In this document: positions 58,121-64,000 of the stretch, in pieces
Position numbering within the stretch: position 1 is the first letter of the stretch
Layout: each line of letters opens with the position of its first letter
NCBI GenBank assembly: GCA_026874595.1
Contig: CM049313.1
Location: 57,247,159 to 57,311,158, forward strand
Direction: 5' to 3'
From: Sipunculus nudus
Lineage: Eukaryota > Annelida > Sipuncula > Golfingiida > Sipunculidae
DNA length: 64,000 bases
The notes under the pieces: generated by a model
What the model was told of the DNA's origin: nothing
Seen by the model: the letters and a program-made list of their open reading frames with translations, nothing else
Databases searched by the model: none
Program-made: the position numbers and the translations under genes

Positions 58121-59545
58121 TTACAAGAAATTGTGAAAATGGATATTAAGCTACCAGTACTGCATTCAGGCATTTTACCAGAAGTGTGGAGTACATTTGT
58201 GATTTATACTATATATGAAAAAAAAGTCAGATTAAAAATTATTGAAAATATTATTTATAAACTTAGTCAAGAATTTATTTAAGAATCAACTTGAATCTTT
58301 ATTAATATTATCAGCAGGGTGAGACGGCAGACACAGAGGAAACCGTAAGTTGATATTTACTGTGCATTGCAGAGGGAACCAGAAACACTTAGACTAAATC
58401 AATAAAAGCCCAAAGTATACAAACACCAAAGCTGCAAGCATGTGAATACATGTATGTAAATATAACCAATGACTATGGAAGAATTGTCTCATTAACTGAA
58501 CCGAGCTTTTATTTAGGAGAGCTGTGTACATGAGACCAACCAATGACCTATATTTTCAATAAGATCTTGTGACATTCACATAAAGAGTTTAAAGACATGT
58601 TCACGGTTGAGGACACAGGGCAGTATAGTAGAGACAAGATTACAAAAGGTTTAGAATATGTGAACCTTTGGCTGTAATAAGGGAATTATTTCTCAGGCCA
58701 TAGTCCTTTTGGCTATGTGAACAGCAGGTATTGGCAGTCATTTCTGTTAGACATATTGATAAATGCAGATAGTTAATTTTGGCATATTGGTGATATTGCT
58801 GAGGGACATAGTTCATATTATACTGATACCTCTCTTGTTATTGATTTTAACTATTTGCATTGAAAATTAATTGCATTGAAAAATATTATTTAAAAAAAAT
58901 TACATAAATTCTGTAGTTCCATTCATTTTAATCATAAATTATCTGAAACTAATAAGATAAATATGTTATTTAGTTCAGATGATGTTCATTTAAATATCAG
59001 GGGGGGGGGGGGAATCCAGGATTTTACAGATGGGGGAGGGGATGGGGTGCTGGTACTTGGTGAGTGCTGAAGGTGAACAAAACTTAACCAAGGTTCTTAT
59101 GATATATTATCTTTTTTATCATAAATAGGGAGTGGGGGGCAGGGGGTGTGCCTCCCATGCCCCCCTTTGTATAAATGCCTGAATATCATAAAAAAAACAG
59201 TAAATAAAAAAAGATTCACAAGTTTGTGGACCTCTCATTTTTAGAGTCGAATCAAACTGTCAGGATTGTCATGCTGTGAATCTTTGATGATTTAATAAAA
59301 AACAAATAACATAATTTATAGTTAATACAACTAACAAGACTAAGAGGTCTAAGCATTAAAATGACCAAAAAGCCAGAGTTAGCTTCAGAAATTCTTAACC
59401 ATGATAATGAATGTAGAATTAATTATATTTCATCTATCATCACATTTACAAAGTGTAATCAAACTAAAATAATGCAGTTTTCTTTGGTGTGTATGTGTGT
59501 TTTGGGTTAAGCATATTTTTTTTACATGATTTTATCAGACATGAC
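58121..59545. other. AT-rich intergenic DNA
   Basis: No gene seen. A G run at 59001-59012 with GAATCCAGGATTTTACAG, and CCTCCCATGCCCCC near 59160, may be a degraded relative of the GGATCCAG MITE family. The rest is unremarkable. Confidence 0.45.
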
Positions 59546-59995
59546 CCAGGGCATGGTTTTGTCATGCATTTGGAACAGAGCATTGTTTGATCAAACTCTT
59601 CGGATCAGAGCATGTTATACTCAGCCATTTTGTATTAAAGCATGATCTTATCTAGTGTAATTGATCAGAGCATGTTTTGGTCAGTCACTATTAATCAGTG
59701 CATGGGTTATCAGTTTCTATTGACCAGAGCATGGTTTTTCAGTTACTATTTATCAGAGCATGGTTTATCAGTTACTTTTGATCAGAGCATGAATGATTCA
59801 ATCATTCAATCACTGTGGATCAGAGCATGATGTAATTAGCCATCATATATCAGAGCATGACCTTGCCAAGCTTAATTGGTCAGAGCATGATCTGATCAAG
59901 CTTAATTTGTCAGAGCATGACCTGATCAACCCTAATTAGTCAGAGCATGATTTAGTCAGTCACTGGATCAGAGCACTTTTTGATTAGCCACTGTT
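59546..59995. repeat. ~30-bp minisatellite with ATCAGAGCATG
   Basis: About 15 units spaced 28-38 bp, mostly 29-30. CAGAGCATG starts near 59606, 59665, 59724, 59754, 59782, 59820, 59850, 59880, 59910 and 59940. The ORF here (59642-59830) is a by-product. Confidence 0.8.
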
Positions 59996-60034
59996 GATTA
60001 AAGCTTGAATTGGGCAGTCCTTCTATCAGAGCTT

Positions 60035-62128
60035 CAGGAAAGTAAAAAAATCAGGAAAGATATTTGGTCACTTAAGACCAAAAGTGTTCAAGGTAGGGAC
60101 TTTTTTTCAGTAATACAACTTTAATTGATCAAAATTTAATTGTATACCAAAAATTAGATCAAAATCTGTTAATTTTTTTTTAAATATTGGCAAAAATATA
60201 AAATTGGTACCTTAAATTTTGCCCAAGTTTGACCATGGCACGTTTTTCCCTGTAACTGATCAGGATTTAATTTTCAGCATGTTTTTGTTACCATTTCAAC
60301 TGTTAACACCAAACATTTGAAACCAGTTGATAAAAAACTGTAGATTTTATTCAAGTTTATCAAGCATCATGTCACATATTGTTTACATCAAGCTAGTGTT
60401 ATGCAGTTTGCTAGAGGTCAGCTCCCCAGCTTCAGCTCCAAGTTCCTTAAATTTAGCATACAGTTAGATGTCTCCAAAATCCCCTACCATGCCAAGAATT
60501 TGATCAATAGGACTTAATTCCTTCGAAATATTAATGAAAAACTTCATTTTTCCTTTAAAAACCCATTGTTACACTGTAAGACTGCCTAATATCAAAACCA
60601 CTGATCTGACTTTGATTATATACAATATACATATTTTTCTATACATTGGCTATGCACATGCCAGAAATGATGTCAGTATTGCGTAATTGTTTTATGTTAT
60701 GGGCCCAAACATAATGCACTTTTTAAAAAATCAAGAAATATATTTACTCCCTTAACAAGAGGATTGCTGAAGCTAGAGATTTTTTGTCAGGGATGTAACA
60801 TTATTTAATCAAGATTCAATTGATTCATCTTTGTAGTTTAGAAAGCTGAAAGAAATTGGCCAAATATTGTAGCTTTTATTAATGTTTATATGAGACTATG
60901 TCAGACCCAGGCTTAATCCAGCCCCTCTTCAGTCACCTGTATGTTGACCTTGTTGACCTTTCATCAGATTATGCATGCTTGAGCGAAGCATACACTAGGG
61001 CAGCCAGGCAGCTAATGCCCAGCCACAGTTGATCCAGGTGTCCAACCCAACTCATCTAGTAGTTGTTTTGAAAAACAACATAATAATAAAAAATAAATTA
61101 ATAATTTTGTATTTTTTTTTATAAAAAATTAAAGAAAAATTAATAGAAAAGGAATTTGTTAGTTGATGAGTAACAGAAAATTAACTTGCAGTTACTGATG
61201 ATGTAAGAATCTTGTATGGATGGATAGAATGTCAATGTCAATGTTATTCCACATAACACCATGCAGTCACCTATGGTATTTTTCAGTGAAATTTTAATGA
61301 TAAAAAAATAAATCATATTATTCATTACTAATCATTAGGGACCATATGAAGGAAATTAATGATAGACAAAGATGCAGTTGATAATATTAATCTAGATTCC
61401 TACTGTGTCTAGTGTGTAGATTGATGTGAAAGTAGTCCACAGTGAATATATTACATTAATTTTTTTTAATATAAATAAAAGCCATAAAACCAGGTACTTA
61501 TGATCATTATTTATATTCTGGATTCTCAACATCTTTGTTTGGCTAAAACTGAATAAATACTAGACATGGTGCGAATGCTTTGCAAATGTATTTGAATACA
61601 AATATGAATATTTACTGCATTAAAAAATTTTATTGCATAAAAATGGGAATTCAGTTAAAATGAAAGTATATGAATACCAGTGCAGATACTTTCAAAATGT
61701 ATTCATGAATGCATTCATGAATATATTCTATAATATTATTTCAATAATCATTTCAGTTATATTTCATTTAAAAAAATCATATGATTTTCTTATTATTTTT
61801 TTTTTAATAAAAATTATATTGGCACAATATTTGTTATTAAATTTTAATAAATAGTTAAACTCTTTTATAATATGTGCTGCTTATAAGTTATATGGCCAAG
61901 TCAAAATCTGTGAGACAAAGCACTCCATTTGTTAATAAAATAAATGAAATCAATCCTCTTCCCTGTCTCCAAAGATACTATCAGTACAAAATCATACATA
62001 TGCTAAACACCAACAACTCATAATAAAGCTTATATTTATTACCACACAAAACAAACATGTGCCTCTTTCACAAATCGTATTTTCATGTATAACAGCTGAG
62101 CGCCGTGACGCATGGGTCCCTTGTTTTT
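60035..62128 (+). mobile_element. family A element, 5'-truncated (A4)
   Basis: Begins within the family A internal unit (AAATCAGGAAAGATATTTGG) and ends CAGCTGAGCGCCGTGACGCA then TGGGTCCCTTGTTTT. Collinear with 26280-28490 of A3, including the short ORF with [20 protein letters not shown], which is shared DNA and not a gene. Confidence 0.7.
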
Positions 62129-62244
62129 AAAGTGAAACTCACCATTACAATAGAAAAATTCTGTCAAAATAAAGGCCCATGTGTAACTGTTTAGCCCTCA
62201 GCCTTAGATGCTGAAGAGCTATTGTCGTCAACCAAGCTGTCCTT

Positions 62245-63000
62245 CCATCCTGGGTGTGTTAACATTTACCTTGTGAGCAGGATATCCCAAAAGAATTTAC
62301 AGTAATAAATTTTATTTCTTTGGTGCTGATGTATATAAACAAAATCTCAGTTGAGTTGAAAGGTGGGTGACCTTGACTTATTTTTCGACACTTTGAGCGA
62401 ATTAAAGAAAAAATACGGGGTGTGTTAACATTCACCTTGTGAGCAGAATATCTCTAAAAAGATTTGCCATAAGAATCTTATTTCTATGTTGCTGATGTAT
62501 ATTAACAAAATCTTGGTCAAGTTCAAGATGGGTGACCATGACTTATTTTTCAATATTTTAGAACCAATTATAGGAAAAAAACTTAAAGCGTATTTCTCAG
62601 GAACAACTGGGTGGATTGTTATAAAACATGCTTTGATTATTTGCACTGATGGTCTGTAACTGCAGAAAAAGTTTTGGGGTGCCACCTCCAATTTCTGATT
62701 TTTAAAGGATTTTTCAATTTTGGTCTTGTGAGCTTGAAATCTCAAAAAAGTATTCAACACAGGAATTTCATTTCTTGGGTGCTAATACATATCAACAAAA
62801 TCTCAGTCATGTACAGAGATTGATGACCTTGACCTACTTCTCAAAGTCACAGAGCTAATAAAAAAAACTTGGCTTATTTCACAGGAACCACTGGATGTAT
62901 TGTTTTGGAAAGCGAATGGTTATTGGCCTTGATGATCTCTTAAGTGCTGCATGACTGCAAAGACTGGGGCCAGACTTACACAGTTACCACATACCTCTCT
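62245..63000. repeat. diverged repeats of ACCTTGTGAGCAG unit
   Basis: TTAACATTTACCTTGTGAGC at about 62258, TTAACATTCACCTTGTGAGC at 62427 and TTGGTCTTGTGAGC at 62720, with GCTGATGTATAT.AACAAAAT following each. Three diverged units of a bivalve-type repeat. Confidence 0.55.
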
Positions 63001-63176
63001 AGTTCCAATTCACAACTTGAAAAAGAGACATATGTACAGATATACATCCATGTGAGAACAAATATTACATGAATACTTGTTACTATTACCACCTATAAAT
63101 ACTGCTCTTTGGCTAAGGGCTTTTCGTCAGCTTTTGCTGATATTCTAGTAAATATGTGTTGTAAATGGATGTATAG

Positions 63177-63742
63177 TCCATAGGCCCCATGAGTTAAATC
63201 TTGCTGTCATAGTCCTCTGAAGGCCTTGTGAGTTTAAATAAATCTTATAGTCACAGAGTCCTTAGAAAGATTTGTAGGTTTTAAGTCTGGCTGTCACAGA
63301 CCTCAGAAGGCTTTGCAGGTTTCTTGTCTGGCTGTTACAGTCCTTAAAGGCTGTGTATTGGTTTAAATGTCTGGCTGTCACAGTCCTGAGAAGGCTGTGT
63401 AGGTTTATAGTCTGGATGTCACAGTCCTGAAAAAGCCTTGTAGGTTTTAAGTAGACTGTCAAGATCATCAGAAAGCTTTGTAGGTTTTATGTCTGGCTGT
63501 CACAGCGCTAAGAAGGCTTTGTAGGTTTCATGTCTGGCTGTCACAGTCCTTAGAAGGCTTTGTAGGCTTTAAGTCTGGCTGTCAAGACCATCAGAAAGCT
63601 TTGTAGGTTTAAGTCTTGCTGTCACAGTTCAAAAAAGCTTTGTAGGTTTCATGTCAAGCTGTCAGAGTCCTCAGAAAGCTTTGTAGGTTTTAGTCTGGCT
63701 GTCTGAGTCCTCAGAAGGCTTTGTAGGTTTTAGTCCAGGGGT
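63177..63742. repeat. ~41-bp minisatellite (CTTTGTAGGTTTTAAGTCTG)
   Basis: About 14 diverged units of GAAGGCTTTGTAGGTTT.A.GTCTGGCTGTCACAGTCCT type. The minus-strand ORF 63262-63468 merely translates the array. Confidence 0.8.
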
Positions 63743-64000
63743 TGCCTAGCTTTAACAGCTCCTTTATATAACTGGTAATGTGAATGCCAGTTGTGATAGG
63801 ATTGATTGTACTGTCATCAAGTTAACTGCTGTTTTCACATGTGAAAATACAAAAAAAAGTGATACTGAAAAAAAAATCAATTATTATATTTAAGCCTCTT
63901 AAAAAGAGAAAAAAAATCATTTTAAACAGATGTGTATGTGAATAATGATTTTATAACAGACAAACAAATATCAACAGGTGTAGCATATTGGTTGTTCATG
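63743..64000. other. nothing recognised
   Basis: AT-rich DNA with A runs up to the window end. Confidence 0.5.

Noticed and set aside
59546-59995. CRISPR-like array of spaced repeats
   Set aside because: Eukaryotic context; both repeat and spacer vary and spacers are related to one another, so it is a minisatellite.

Overview
The window looks like nuclear DNA of an animal, most likely a bivalve mollusc. It is AT-rich and dense in repeats. Genes are split by GT-AG introns, and the intergenic repeats (TTTAGCTCAGCTGACT..., ATGCCCCCGCCACAAAGTGG..., AAGGTCAAGGTCA arrays) are of kinds I associate with bivalve genomes. The organism assignment is an inference. The gene identification is not.

Left half (about 0.3-34.5 kb, + strand): the 3' part of HERC1, the giant E3 ubiquitin ligase. 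I resolve 22 consecutive coding exons in continuous phase (1149 residues plus stop). They encode the end of a WD40 region, a seven-bladed RCC1-like domain (RLD2) and the complete HECT domain with its catalytic Cys, followed by a stop at 30776 and a probable 3' UTR to about 34.3 kb. The 5' part of the gene lies upstream of the window. The introns are packed with mobile elements: TIR/MITE elements (1-241, 1871-2075, 21835-23111, 24603-25070, 30134-30215), a tRNA-like SINE, two copies of a TA-flanked 1.1-kb element carrying a 5S-rRNA-like module, and several 2-3 kb elements with rolling-circle-like termini (family A).

Middle (34.5-47 kb): no host gene. This is a nested pile of rolling-circle-like (Helentron/HINE-type by architecture) elements. 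A family A array (34528-42486, head-to-head) is interrupted by a family B element (34897-40320), which in turn carries a family C element (35053-36057, 178-bp core repeats) and a family E element (38148-40151, ~276-bp core repeats). The order of insertion can be read because a second family B copy (42729-45186) preserves the empty site for C. A 12-bp palindrome, GGTGGCGCCACC, recurs through all of these arrays.

Right part (47-64 kb): one small two-exon gene on the - strand (48520-49695) encodes a 321-residue MADF (Myb/SANT-like) protein with a BESS-like C-terminus, a TATA box and a CpG-rich upstream region. A PIF/Harbinger-like MITE abuts its stop codon. The rest is repeats: (TA)n tracts, a decayed LINE 3' end, a SINE, a hAT element with a perfect 8-bp target duplication (55642-57291) that holds a second copy of the same MITE, minisatellites at 59.5 and 63.2 kb, and a 5'-truncated family A element at 60-62.1 kb. 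The two genes have no evident functional link.
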